Below are positions 11,805 through 20,344 of a DNA stretch of 64,000 nucleotides, in pieces. Source of the DNA: Aliihoeflea sp052435735 (GTDB taxonomy: Bacteria > Pseudomonadota > Alphaproteobacteria > Rhizobiales > Rhizobiaceae); the NCBI GenBank assembly GCA_052435735.1, contig JBQVNB010000002.1:62001-126000 (forward strand), written 5' to 3'. The stretch's first letter is position 1. The number at the start of each line of letters is the position of its first letter. Under the pieces are notes generated by a model, which did no database searches, had not been told where the DNA came from, and saw only the letters and a program-made list of their open reading frames with translations. A program made the position numbers and the translations under genes.

Positions 11805-13328
11805 TCAGCTTACCGCGCGCAGGAACGGCTTCTGCTCGACCGCGGCGACGGACAGCGGTGCCGGCCGGCCGTAATAATAGCCCTGGACGATATGGCAGCC
11901 CGCGGCGCGCAGAAGCGTCGCCTGATGCTCGGTCTCGACGCCCTCGGCGATCGTGTGGACGCCGAGCGCGCGCGACAGGCCGACGATGGTCGAGACGACC
12001 GCGCCGGTGCTTGCATCCGTCTCCAGCCGCTGGATGAAGGACTGATCGATCTTCAGCTTGTGGAACGAGAAGTCGATCAGATAGCTCAGATTGGAATAGC
12101 CGGTGCCGAAATCGTCGACGGCGACCGTCAGCCCCATCGCCGTCAGGTCCTTCAGGATCGCGGCGGCGCGGTCGCGGTCCTGCATCATCGCCGTTTCGGT
12201 GATTTCGATTTCCAGGCGGGAGGGATCGATCCCCGTCTCCGCCACGACGGCGGCAACCTGGGCGATGAAGTCGCGCGTCATGAACTGGACCGCCGAGATG
12301 TTGACCGCCACGAAGCAATCCTGCGGCAGGCGGCGCGCGTCGAGGCAAGCCTGGCGAAGCGCCCACGCCCCGATCGGCGCGATCATGCCCGTTTCTTCGG
12401 CGATCGGGATGAACTCGGCCGGCGGGATCATCCCGCGCGCAGGATGGGTCCAGCGCATCAGGGCCTCGTAGCCCACGATCCGCCCGCTCGAAAGATCGTG
12501 CTGCGGCTGATAGTGCAGGGAAAATTCGCCGCGCTCGAACGCGCCGTTGAGTTCGGCCTCGATCCACTGGCGATAATCGGCGACCTCGCCCATTTCGGGA
12601 TGAAACACCGCCCAGCCGCCGACGCCGGAGACGCGGGCGTGTTGAAGCGCAAGGTTTGACAGGCGCAACAGGCGCGTCGGCTCGAAGCCGTCCTTGGGCA
12701 GAGAGACGATGCCGATCGACAGATTGATCGACTGCAGATGCGTGGCCAGCCGGTAGGGCTTGGTCATCAGGTCGAGCAGGCATTCGACGAAGAGGTCGAC
12801 CCGCTCCGCCTTGCCTTCGTCCTGATAGAGAAGGGCGAATTCTCCGGCGCCGATCCGGCCGATCGCCGTGCCGACCGGCACCACCTGCCGCAGCCGTTCA
12901 GCAAAGACGCGGACCAGTTCGTCGCCGTTGGAATAGCCGATCGCATCGTTTATCGACTTGAAGCGATTGATGTCGATGTCGATCAGGAAGACGGGCGCGC
13001 CGGTCGATCGCGTGCGGTCCGCCGCCTCGCGAATCTTCGACATCATCGCCTGGCGGCCGGGCAGGCCGGTCAGCTTGTCGTGCTGGGTCTCGTGGTAGAC
13101 ATACTGGACGGATTCATCGACGCCGGCGAAGAAGGAAGCGGCCGAACTTGCCGCCGCGAAGGCGCAGAGCGCCGCCATGCTGAGGCCGACGATCTCGGCC
13201 GGGATGCCGCCGACGCCGCCCATGCCGTAGCGGGCGGCGGCCAATCCGATCACGAAACTGCCGAGCGTGCAGGCTGCGATCGTCAGCAGCCGGAAGCCCT
13301 TCGTCCGGATCGGATTTCGAGACGTCAT
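11805..13328 (-). CDS. Membrane protein with degenerate GGDEF and intact EAL domain
   Basis: The 507-residue protein starts with two hydrophobic helices (about residues 14-34 and 42-67), continues with a GGDEF-type domain (about 80-245) and ends in an EAL domain (about 255-500). The diguanylate cyclase signature reads GAGEF instead of GG(D/E)EF and no RxxD inhibitory site precedes it, so this domain is probably not a cyclase. The EAL domain keeps the expected metal and catalytic residues: YEALMRW, AVNISAVQF, IEITETAM, DDFGTGYSNLSYL, LKIDQSF, AEGVET and QGYYYG. The likely reaction is hydrolysis of cyclic di-GMP to pGpG at the inner membrane. The degenerate domain may bind GTP as a regulator. 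No obvious promoter stands out in the 72 bases upstream. Confidence 0.9.
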   Translation of the reverse strand: MTSRNPIRTKGFRLLTIAACTLGSFVIGLAAARYGMGGVGGIPAEIVGLSMAALCAFAAASSAASFFAGVDESVQYVYHETQHDKLTGLPGRQAMMSKIREAADRTRSTGAPVFLIDIDINRFKSINDAIGYSNGDELVRVFAERLRQVVPVGTAIGRIGAGEFALLYQDEGKAERVDLFVECLLDLMTKPYRLATHLQSINLSIGIVSLPKDGFEPTRLLRLSNLALQHARVSGVGGWAVFHPEMGEVADYRQWIEAELNGAFERGEFSLHYQPQHDLSSGRIVGYEALMRWTHPARGMIPPAEFIPIAEETGMIAPIGAWALRQACLDARRLPQDCFVAVNISAVQFMTRDFIAQVAAVVAETGIDPSRLEIEITETAMMQDRDRAAAILKDLTAMGLTVAVDDFGTGYSNLSYLIDFSFHKLKIDQSFIQRLETDASTGAVVSTIVGLSRALGVHTIAEGVETEHQATLLRAAGCHIVQGYYYGRPAPLSVAAVEQKPFLRAVS

Positions 13329-13400
13329 GCGGTAACACCCTGTTTCACAGATGTATTACCGCCGACTCCTTAAGATATATTTTGCAACCTTGAACGGGAT

Positions 13401-14222
13401 TTACGCGCCTTCACCAACGATCCTGTCGGTCGACTTCAACTCGTCAAGCTGCGGCATCGAGGTGATGTGGTAGCCCGAATCCACATAGTGGATCTCGCCG
13501 GTCACGCCCGAGGACAGGCCGGACAGTAGATAGAGGGCCGAGCCGCCGACCTCGTCGATCGTGACTGTGCGGCGAAGCGGCGAGTTGCGGCTCTGGAACG
13601 AGAACATCAGCCGCGCATCCGAAATGCCGGCGCCGGCGAGCGTGCGCACGGGACCTGCGGAGATCGCGTTGACGCGGATGTCGCGCGGTCCGTAATCGTC
13701 CGCCAGATACCGCACCGATGCTTCAAGCGCCGCCTTGGCGACGCCCATGACATTGTAGTTCGGCATGACGCGCACAGACCCCGCATAGGTCAGCGTGAGC
13801 ATCGAGCCGCCGGGATTCATCATCTCGGCGGCCTTGCGGGCGATTTCCGTGAAGGAATAGCACGAGATCACCATCGTGCGGGTGAAGTTGTCCTTCGTCG
13901 TGTTGGCGTAGAGGCCCTTCAACTCGTTCTTGTCGGAAAAACCGATGGCGTGGACGACGAAATCGATCGTCCCCCATTCGGCCTTCAGTGCATCGAAAAC
14001 GCTGTCGATCGAGGCGGAATCCTCGACGTCGCAGGGTAGGACGAGCTTCGCGCCGACCTTTTCGGCGAGCGGCTTCACGCGGCGGCCGAACGCCTCGCCC
14101 TGATAGGTGAAGGCGAGTTCGGCGCCGTGCTCGGCGAGTTGCTTGGCGATGCCCCAGGCGATCGAGTGATCGTTCGCGACGCCCATGACGAGGCCGCGCT
14201 TGCCCTTCATCAAACCATCCAT
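13401..14222 (-). CDS. fabI: Enoyl-[acyl-carrier-protein] reductase (NADH) FabI
   Basis: FabI catalyses the last reduction of each fatty-acid elongation round. The 273-residue short-chain dehydrogenase has the dinucleotide-binding N-terminus (GKRGLVMGVANDHSIAWG) and the FabI active site Tyr-x6-Lys in YNVMGVAK, followed by VNAISAGPVRTLA. Its start at 14222 is four bases downstream of the fabB stop, so it is the last gene of the fabA-fabB-fabI operon; an alternative ATG lies 12 bases later at 14210. Upstream starts inside fabB are not supported. This is the triclosan/diazaborine target family. Confidence 0.95.
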   Translation of the reverse strand: MDGLMKGKRGLVMGVANDHSIAWGIAKQLAEHGAELAFTYQGEAFGRRVKPLAEKVGAKLVLPCDVEDSASIDSVFDALKAEWGTIDFVVHAIGFSDKNELKGLYANTTKDNFTRTMVISCYSFTEIARKAAEMMNPGGSMLTLTYAGSVRVMPNYNVMGVAKAALEASVRYLADDYGPRDIRVNAISAGPVRTLAGAGISDARLMFSFQSRNSPLRRTVTIDEVGGSALYLLSGLSSGVTGEIHYVDSGYHITSMPQLDELKSTDRIVGEGA

Positions 14223-14226
14223 CGGA

Positions 14227-15447
14227 TCAGCCCTGGTAACGCTGGAAGACCAGCGTCGCATTGGTGCCGCCGAAACCGAACGAGTTGGACAGCGCGATGT
14301 CGAACTTGGCGTCGTCGATGCGCTTGCGCACGACGGGCATGCCTTCGAACTCGGGATCGAGGTTCTCGATATGAGCGCTCTCGCCGATGAAGCCGGCCTG
14401 CATCATCAGGAGCGAATAGATCGACTCCTGCACGCCGGCAGCGCCGAGCGAGTGGCCTGTCAGCGACTTGGTCGACTGGATGTGCGGGATCTTTTCACCG
14501 AAAACCTCGCGAATGGCGCCCATTTCCTTGGAGTCGCCGACCGGCGTCGAGGTGCCGTGGGTGTTGATGTAGTCGACGTCGCCCTTCACGTTGGCGAGCG
14601 CCTGGCGCATGCAGCGCACCGCGCCTTCGCCCGAGGGGGCGACCATGTCGTGACCGTCCGACGTCGCGCCGTAGCCGACGACTTCCGCATAGATTTTCGC
14701 ACCGCGCGCCTTGGCCGTCTCGAGGTCCTCGAGGACGAGGACGCCCGCGCCGCCGGCGATGACGAAGCCGTCGCGGCCTTCATCATAGGCACGGGAGGCG
14801 ACTTCGGCGCGGTCGTTGTACTTGGACGACATGGCGCCCATGGCGTCGAAGAGGTTCGACATCGTCCAGTCGAGGTCTTCGTGGCCGCCGGCGAAGATGC
14901 GGTCCTGCTTGCCGAACTGGATCAGTTCGTAGGCATTGCCGATGCAGTGCGCCGAGGTCGAGCAGGCTGACGAGATGGAGTAGTTGACGCCGTGGATCTT
15001 GAACCAGGTGGCGAGCGTTGCGGACGCGGTCGACGACATCGCCTTCGGCACTGCGAACGGTCCGATCCGCTTGGGGCTGCCCTTCTCGCGAGTGATGTCG
15101 GCGGCCTCGACGATCTGGCGGGTGGACGGACCGCCCGAGCCCATGATGATGCCGGTGCGCTCGTTGGTGATCTCGGCTTCGCCGAGGCCCGCATCGGCAA
15201 TCGCCTGTTCCATGGCGACATGGTTCCACGCGCCGCCCTTGGACAGGAAGCGCATGGCGCGACGGTCGACGACCTCGGTGGGGTCGAGATCGGGCTTGCC
15301 CCAGACCTGACACTTGAAGCCGTGCTCGGCGAACTCGTCGGAGAAGGAGATGCCCGAGCGCGCGTCGCGCAGCGAGGCCGTCACCTCCTCGGCATTGCTT
15401 CCGATCGAGGACACGATCCCCAAACCCGTGATGACGACGCGTCTCAT
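14227..15447 (-). CDS. fabB: 3-oxoacyl-ACP synthase I FabB
   Basis: FabB condenses malonyl-ACP with acyl-ACP and elongates the cis-3-decenoyl intermediate made by FabA, which is essential for unsaturated fatty acids. The 406-residue protein shows the Cys-His-His triad in SSACSTSAHC, NTHGTSTPVGD and KSLTGHSLGAAG. The start at 15447 (MRRVVITG) has GGAG seven bases upstream and matches the family; a start at 15459 is possible, and the open frame continues upstream to 15756 without family similarity. It sits between fabA and fabI in one operon. Confidence 0.97.
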   Translation of the reverse strand: MRRVVITGLGIVSSIGSNAEEVTASLRDARSGISFSDEFAEHGFKCQVWGKPDLDPTEVVDRRAMRFLSKGGAWNHVAMEQAIADAGLGEAEITNERTGIIMGSGGPSTRQIVEAADITREKGSPKRIGPFAVPKAMSSTASATLATWFKIHGVNYSISSACSTSAHCIGNAYELIQFGKQDRIFAGGHEDLDWTMSNLFDAMGAMSSKYNDRAEVASRAYDEGRDGFVIAGGAGVLVLEDLETAKARGAKIYAEVVGYGATSDGHDMVAPSGEGAVRCMRQALANVKGDVDYINTHGTSTPVGDSKEMGAIREVFGEKIPHIQSTKSLTGHSLGAAGVQESIYSLLMMQAGFIGESAHIENLDPEFEGMPVVRKRIDDAKFDIALSNSFGFGGTNATLVFQRYQG

Positions 15448-15500
15448 ATGGCGCTCCATTTGATGGCGGGCACGAATGTCCGCGATTGTGTCGGGATGCC

Positions 15501-16016
15501 TTACGCGGCTTCCTGCTTCGACAGGCCGACCTTGAGGTCGGTCGCCTTGTATATCTGTTCGCCATCGGCCTTCAGCCAGCCATCGGCGATGCCGAGGACG
15601 AGGCGGCCGCGCATGACGCGCTTGAAGTCGACGCCGTATTCGACCTTCTTCACCGATGGCGTCACCATGCCCTTGAACTTCACTTCGCCGGTCGAAAGGG
15701 CCATGCCCTTGCCCTCTTCGCCGAGCCAGCCGAGGAAGAAGCCGGTCAACTGCCACATCGCGTCGAGACCGAGGCAGCCGGGCATGATCGGGTTGCCGGG
15801 AAAGTGGCAGGGGAAGAACCAGAGGTCGGGCTTGATGTCGAGTTCGGCGCGCACGAAGCCCTTGTCGAATTCGCCGCCCGTCTCGCTGATCTGCGTGATG
15901 CGATCGAACATCAGCATCGGGGGAGCGGGGAGCTGGGCGTTTCCGGGACCGAACAGTTTGCCCTCGGCGCAGGCGAGAAGATCCTCGTAACCGTAGCTCG
16001 ATTTCTGGTCAGCCAT
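15501..16016 (-). CDS. fabA: 3-hydroxydecanoyl-ACP dehydratase/isomerase FabA
   Basis: FabA dehydrates 3-hydroxydecanoyl-ACP and isomerises the product to the cis-3 form, the branch point to unsaturated fatty acids. The 171-residue protein has the hot-dog fold signature FFPCHFPGNPIMPGCLG with the catalytic His, and the catalytic Asp region LGLDAMWQL. The start at 16016 follows GGAG with five bases spacing; an in-frame start at 16073 is less likely. It is first in the operon and is transcribed away from irr. A hairpin in its leader is listed separately. Confidence 0.97.
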   Translation of the reverse strand: MADQKSSYGYEDLLACAEGKLFGPGNAQLPAPPMLMFDRITQISETGGEFDKGFVRAELDIKPDLWFFPCHFPGNPIMPGCLGLDAMWQLTGFFLGWLGEEGKGMALSTGEVKFKGMVTPSVKKVEYGVDFKRVMRGRLVLGIADGWLKADGEQIYKATDLKVGLSKQEAA

Positions 16017-16035
16017 ATCGCTCCGTCCCGTTGGC

Positions 16036-16054
16036 ACGGTCGCTTCACGACCGT
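16036..16054. promoter_or_regulatory. Inverted repeat in the fabA leader
   Basis: ACGGTCG and CGACCGT flank the five bases CTTCA, 20 bases upstream of the fabA start. It may be a regulator site or an mRNA hairpin. The 200 bases between the fabA and irr starts should contain both divergent promoters. A TTGACA hexamer at 16175-16180 points toward irr but has no good -10 partner at normal spacing, and TATGCT on the minus strand at 16069-16074 could serve fabA. Confidence 0.35.
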
Positions 16055-16216
16055 TTGAGAAAGTCCCTAGCATAGTCGGTTTGCCCGAGGAAACCGCGCT
16101 TCGCGCTTAACGCGCCCGTCCGCGCCGGTCAATGCGCCGCTATTGATCGCGGCCGGCTTACCGAATATATCTTCTTGACAACGCTGCCCGGAAAGTTCGG
16201 CAGCAACACGGTTTGT

Positions 16217-16669
16217 ATGAACGAGTTTACCGGCGAGAGAATGGCCTCAGGCAGCGAGACCTCCGCAGCACAGATCGAAGCGCGCGTCAGGCGTGCAGGG
16301 CTTCGGCCCACGCGCCAGCGCATCGCGCTTGCCGATCTTCTTTTCGCGCAGGGCGATCGTCACCTGTCGGCCGAGGAACTGCACGAGGAGGCGCAGGGCG
16401 CCGGCGTCGCCGTTTCGCTGGCGACCGTCTACAACACGCTGCACCAGTTCACCGAGGCGGGATTGCTGCGCATTCTGGCCGTCGAAGGTGCGCGCACCTA
16501 TTTCGACACGAACACGTCCGACCATCACCACTTCTTCGTCGAAGGCGAGAACCGGGTGATGGATATCGAGCATGGACCGGTGACCGTCACCAACCTGCCC
16601 GAACCGCCGGAAGGCATGGAAATCGCGAATGTCGATATCGTCATTCGCCTGCGCCCGAAGCGCGGCTGA
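16217..16669 (+). CDS. irr: Iron response regulator Irr (Fur family)
   Basis: Irr is the rhizobial Fur-family regulator that represses haem synthesis and iron-storage genes and activates uptake under iron limitation. The protein (150 residues from 16217) has the winged-helix motifs GLRPTRQRIALADLL and SLATVYNTLHQFTEAGL and the histidine-rich SDHHHFFVEGE site of Irr. It has no cysteine, so it lacks both the Fur structural zinc cysteines and the haem-regulatory Cys-Pro motif described for Bradyrhizobium Irr. The start is uncertain: 16217 or 16241, the latter preceded by GGCGAGAGA. Divergence from fabA is the usual rhizobial arrangement. Confidence 0.93.
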   Translation: MNEFTGERMASGSETSAAQIEARVRRAGLRPTRQRIALADLLFAQGDRHLSAEELHEEAQGAGVAVSLATVYNTLHQFTEAGLLRILAVEGARTYFDTNTSDHHHFFVEGENRVMDIEHGPVTVTNLPEPPEGMEIANVDIVIRLRPKRG

Positions 16670-16683
16670 CCCGATCTGATCCG

Positions 16684-17283
16684 TCAGTTGGTGTAGGTTT
16701 CGCCCGGATAGGCGCCCCAGACCTGCGCCTGCTCGATCCAGCCGCGGTTGCCGGCAAACTCCATCTCGCACCATTCACCATTGCAGGCCCGGATCGACCC
16801 GACGACGCCCGGCTCGATATAGGCCCGGATGGCGGCGGCGCGGTTGGCTTCGCCGTAGAGGTTGATCTGGACGTCGTCCTTGCCCTTGTGCCACGGGGCG
16901 ACGACGGCGGTGCGGCTTCCCGAAAGAAGCGACTGGTTGATCCACCCCTCCGCGCCCTCGGCATCCCGCACACGGCGCCAATTGTCGTATTCCTGGATGA
17001 TCTCCATCGGCAGGCCCGACTTCAGATACATCCATTCGACGGCGTAATTCGTGCCGGGGCCGACGCGAAGGTTGACGCGGTTGGCGCGCAGGCTGACGAA
17101 ACGCGGAAGCGGCAGGCCGCTCGGCCCGACTTCCTGGGCGCTGGCCGTCGACGCCGGTGCGAGCCCGCCAAGCCCCAGGCCGCCGAACGCCAGCAGAACC
17201 GCGAGGCCCGCCAGGGCAAGGCGGCGCGGGCGCGAGGAAGAGGGGATGTGGTCCTGCATGGTCGAAACGGGCCTTTCTGACAT
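16684..17283 (-). CDS. Exported bacterial SH3-domain protein
   Basis: The 199-residue protein has a signal peptide (positive start, hydrophobic stretch about residues 23-42, cleavage near STASAQ-EV) and two SH3-like domains (about 60-120 and 125-190; motifs RANRVNLRVGPGTNYAV and GEWCEMEFAGNRGWIEQ). Bacterial SH3 domains commonly bind cell-wall peptides, so a periplasmic wall-associated role is likely, but no enzyme domain is present. GGAG lies six bases before the start. The gene converges on irr with a 14-base gap; this neighbour pair is common in rhizobia, with no known functional link. Confidence 0.85.
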   Translation of the reverse strand: MSERPVSTMQDHIPSSSRPRRLALAGLAVLLAFGGLGLGGLAPASTASAQEVGPSGLPLPRFVSLRANRVNLRVGPGTNYAVEWMYLKSGLPMEIIQEYDNWRRVRDAEGAEGWINQSLLSGSRTAVVAPWHKGKDDVQINLYGEANRAAAIRAYIEPGVVGSIRACNGEWCEMEFAGNRGWIEQAQVWGAYPGETYTN

Positions 17284-17401
17284 ATCATCTCCAGCGCCAC
17301 CGTAGCGGACGGCGCCACGCCAGGAAATGCGGGTGATTCCGGTTTGAACTATCGGCGTTCTTGGTTAAAGAGGTCTCAACGCGTCAGGATTCGAGGAACC
17401 C

Positions 17402-18403
17402 ATGGCAGGCCGCAAGAAGCCCCTGGTCGTCATTACCCGCAAGCTCCCCGATCAGGTCGAAACGCGGATGCGCGAGCTTTTCGACGCGCGCTTGAACGTC
17501 GACGACCGGCCGATGGCGCAGCCCCAGCTCGTGGCCGCGATGCGCGAGGCCGACGTGCTGGTGCCCACGGTCACCGACCGGATCGACGCGGCGCTGATCG
17601 AGCAGGCCGGACCCAATCTGAAGCTGATCGCCAATTACGGCAACGGCGTCGACAATATCGACGTCGCGAGCGCGGCAAAGAAGGGCATCACCGTCACCAA
17701 CACGCCGAACGTCCTCAACGAGGACACGGCGGACATGACGATGGCGCTGATGCTTGCCGTGCCACGCCGGCTCGTCGAGGGCGCGGATGTCTTGAGCGAG
17801 GATGGCAAATGGCCGGGCTGGTCGCCGACCTGGATGCTCGGGCACCGCATCTGGGGCAAGCGGCTCGGCATCGTCGGCATGGGCCGCATAGGCACTGCCG
17901 TCGCGCGCCGCGCCAAGGCGTTCGGACTGTCGATCCACTATCATAACCGCAAGCGCGTCGCGCCGAAGATCGAGGACGAGCTGGAGGCGACCTATTGGGA
18001 GAGCCTCGACCAGATGCTGGCCCGAATGGACATCATCTCGGTCAACTGCCCGTCGACGCCGGCGACGTTCCATCTGCTCTCGGCCCGCCGCCTTGCGCTG
18101 CTGCAGCCTTCGGCCTATGTCGTGAACACCGCCCGAGGTGACATCATCGACGAGGATGCGCTGATCAGGATGCTGCAGGAGGGGAAGCTGGCTGGCGCCG
18201 GGCTCGATGTCTTCGAACACGAGCCGGCTGTGAGCCCGAAGCTGCTGAAACTGGCGGCCAAGGGCCGCGTCGTGATCCTGCCGCATATGGGTTCGGCCAC
18301 CATCGAGGGCCGCATCGACATGGGCGAGAAGGTGATCATCAACATCCGCACCTATTTCGACGGCCACCGCCCGCCGGACAGGGTGTTGCCGCTCAAGGTT
18401 TAG
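17402..18403 (+). CDS. D-2-hydroxyacid dehydrogenase (glyoxylate reductase type)
   Basis: The 333-residue protein has a catalytic domain split around a Rossmann domain. The NAD(P)-binding motif is VGMGRIGTAVARRA (about residues 158-171), and the catalytic residues are Arg in NTARGDII, Glu in FEHEPAV and His in LPHMGSAT. These identify the D-isomer 2-hydroxyacid dehydrogenase family; glyoxylate or hydroxypyruvate is a likely substrate, but the sequence does not fix it. GAGGA stands five bases before the ATG. The last 11 bases overlap the 3' end of the convergent MoeB/ThiF-like gene. Confidence 0.88.
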   Translation: MAGRKKPLVVITRKLPDQVETRMRELFDARLNVDDRPMAQPQLVAAMREADVLVPTVTDRIDAALIEQAGPNLKLIANYGNGVDNIDVASAAKKGITVTNTPNVLNEDTADMTMALMLAVPRRLVEGADVLSEDGKWPGWSPTWMLGHRIWGKRLGIVGMGRIGTAVARRAKAFGLSIHYHNRKRVAPKIEDELEATYWESLDQMLARMDIISVNCPSTPATFHLLSARRLALLQPSAYVVNTARGDIIDEDALIRMLQEGKLAGAGLDVFEHEPAVSPKLLKLAAKGRVVILPHMGSATIEGRIDMGEKVIINIRTYFDGHRPPDRVLPLKV

Positions 18404-19157
18404 CCGCGCGGTATTTCACGACGTCGAAGCGCGCGCCGAGCGCGTCGTAAAGCAGAAGCCGGCCGACCAGCGGTTCGCCAGCGCCGGTGACGAGCTTGAT
18501 GACTTCCATCGCCTGCAACGTGCCGATGACGCCTGTCAGCGCGCCGACGACGCCGGCCTGCGCGCAGGACGGAACGAGGCCGGCCGGCGGCGGCTCGGGA
18601 AAGAGGTCGCGGTAGGACGGGTTCTGCCGCCCGTCCGGCCCCGCCTCGAAAGGTTTCAGGACGGTCAGCGACCCGTCGAAGCGGCCGACCGCGCCGGTGA
18701 CGAGCGGAATGTTGGCTGCAGCGCAGGCATCGGCCAGCGCATAACGCGTGTCGAAATTGTCCGATCCATCGACAGCGATGTCGTAGCCTTCGAGGAGGTT
18801 GGCGGCATTTTTGGCGGTGATGCGCAGGGCGTGGATCTCGACATTCACGTTCGGATTGAGCCGACCGATCGCCTCGGCGGCGCTTTCCCCCTTGGCCGTG
18901 CCGACCGCCTCGGTCGCGTGGATCACCTGGCGTTGAAGGTTGGACAGCGAGACGTGGTCGTCGTCGACGATGCCGAGCGTGCCGATGCCGGCGGCAGCGA
19001 GATATTGCAGGACCGGTGCCCCGAGCCCGCCGGCACCGATGACGAGGACGCGCGCCCGCTTCAGCTTCTGCTGTCCCGGGCCGCCGATCTCGGCCAGCAC
19101 GATGTGACGGGCGTAGCGCTCGAGTTCGTCGTCGGAAAGGACAGGGGGCTGGGTCAT
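18393..19157 (-). CDS. moeB: MoeB/ThiF-family adenylyltransferase
   Basis: The 254-residue protein is an E1-like enzyme that adenylates the C-terminus of a sulfur-carrier protein (MoaD or ThiS). It shows the ATP-binding motif GAGGLGAPVLQYLAAAGIG, the DDDHVSLSNLQRQ motif, VDGSDNFDTRYALAD, and the conserved PSCAQAGVVG cysteine. Unlike E. coli MoeB it lacks the two CxxC pairs that bind structural zinc: the region before LFPEPP reads PSYRD. Without a neighbouring moaD or thi gene the pathway (molybdopterin or thiamine) cannot be chosen, so the symbol is provisional. It ends 11 bases inside the opposing dehydrogenase gene. Confidence 0.82.
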   Translation of the reverse strand: MTQPPVLSDDELERYARHIVLAEIGGPGQQKLKRARVLVIGAGGLGAPVLQYLAAAGIGTLGIVDDDHVSLSNLQRQVIHATEAVGTAKGESAAEAIGRLNPNVNVEIHALRITAKNAANLLEGYDIAVDGSDNFDTRYALADACAAANIPLVTGAVGRFDGSLTVLKPFEAGPDGRQNPSYRDLFPEPPPAGLVPSCAQAGVVGALTGVIGTLQAMEVIKLVTGAGEPLVGRLLLYDALGARFDVVKYRAAKP

Positions 19158-19188
19158 GGCTGGATGGTAGCTGCGGGAGGGCCGCTTG

Positions 19189-20328
19189 TCATCGCGGCGA
19201 GACTGTGCCGGTCTTCACATCCAGGAATTGCGCGCGGCCTTCGAGGCTGGAGAACAGCGCCGCATCGGTTCCGGTCAGGAAGGCCTGGCAGTCGAGGTCG
19301 ATGAGGATCGAGAAGAGCGCGGCGCGACGGCCGGGGTCGAGATGGGCCGCGATCTCGTCGAGGAGCAGGACGGGCGTCGCGCCGGTCATCTCGGCGACGA
19401 GGCGGGCCTGCGAGAGCACGATGCCGGTCAAAAGCGCCTTCTGCTCGCCGGTCGAACACAGCGCGGCGGGCATCGCTTTGGGCCGGTGCGTGACGGTCAG
19501 GTCCGAGCGGTGCGGACCTTCGAGCGTGCGCCCGGCCGCGCGGTCGCGCGCGCGGTTGTCGGCGAGGCGGGTGATGAAAGCCGTCTCGATGTCGACGGCG
19601 GGGGCGGTGCCGACCAACGCCTCGATCACACCGTCTAGGGCGATGTCGGATTTCGGGAACGGGCCGTCATCGGGCAGCTTTTCGACCATGCCGGCGAGGA
19701 GGCCGACGAGTTCCATGCGCGCCGATGCGATGGCGGTTCCGGTCTCGGCCATCTGCGTTTCGATGGCGTCGAACCAGCGGTCGTCGCGGCTGCCCTCGGC
19801 AAGGAGCCGGTTGCGCCCGCGCATCGCCTTTTCATAGTCGAGCGCGCGCCGGCCATGCTGCGGGTCGATGGCAAGGACCAGCCGGTCGAGAAAACGGCGG
19901 CGATCGCCGGCCGGGCCGTTGAAAAGCGCGTCCATCGACGGGACGAGCCAGATTATGCGCAGCCATTCGAGAAGGTCGTCGGCGGATTTTGCCGGCACGC
20001 CGTTGATGCGGACGCGGCGCGCGGGCTCGACCATGCCGGGCTGGTCGGAAAGCGTGCCGGTGCCGATCGACGCCTCGCCGAACGGCCCCTCGACCTTTGC
20101 ATTGATGGCAAAGCCGGCAGTGGCCGAGGCGGTCGCGATCTCCTCATGCGGGGCACGGCGCAGGCCGCGGCCGGGCGTGAGGAATGAGATGGCTTCGAGG
20201 AGGTTGGTCTTGCCGGCGCCGTTGTCGCCGGTCAGCACGACGGGGCCGCGCTCGAGCGACAGCGACAACTGGCCGTAGTTCCGGAAGTTCGTAAGCGTTA
20301 GCTTACGGATTGCGGTTTGGTCGGCCAA
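19189..20328 (-). CDS. recF: DNA replication/repair protein RecF
   Basis: RecF is an SMC-like ATPase that helps load RecA at single-strand gaps. The 379-residue protein has Walker A GDNGAGKTNLLEAI near residue 35, the ABC-type signature region STGEQKALL, and Walker B VLLLDEIAAHLD. The apparent start is TTG at 20328; GGAG is only one base from it, and the dnaN stop is 16 bases upstream, so translation may depend on coupling to dnaN. A perfect inverted repeat (CGTAAGC, loop GTTA, GCTTACG; 20290-20307) falls within codons 8-13 and could form an mRNA hairpin. Both features suggest low expression, which is usual for RecF. Confidence 0.93.
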   Translation of the reverse strand: MADQTAIRKLTLTNFRNYGQLSLSLERGPVVLTGDNGAGKTNLLEAISFLTPGRGLRRAPHEEIATASATAGFAINAKVEGPFGEASIGTGTLSDQPGMVEPARRVRINGVPAKSADDLLEWLRIIWLVPSMDALFNGPAGDRRRFLDRLVLAIDPQHGRRALDYEKAMRGRNRLLAEGSRDDRWFDAIETQMAETGTAIASARMELVGLLAGMVEKLPDDGPFPKSDIALDGVIEALVGTAPAVDIETAFITRLADNRARDRAAGRTLEGPHRSDLTVTHRPKAMPAALCSTGEQKALLTGIVLSQARLVAEMTGATPVLLLDEIAAHLDPGRRAALFSILIDLDCQAFLTGTDAALFSSLEGRAQFLDVKTGTVSPR

Positions 20329-20344
20329 GCTCCGTGTCCGGCGA

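Noticed and set aside
16175..16216. Irr start at the TTG at 16175
   Set aside because: This TTG is the first half of the TTGACA hexamer and the added residues are unlike other Irr proteins.
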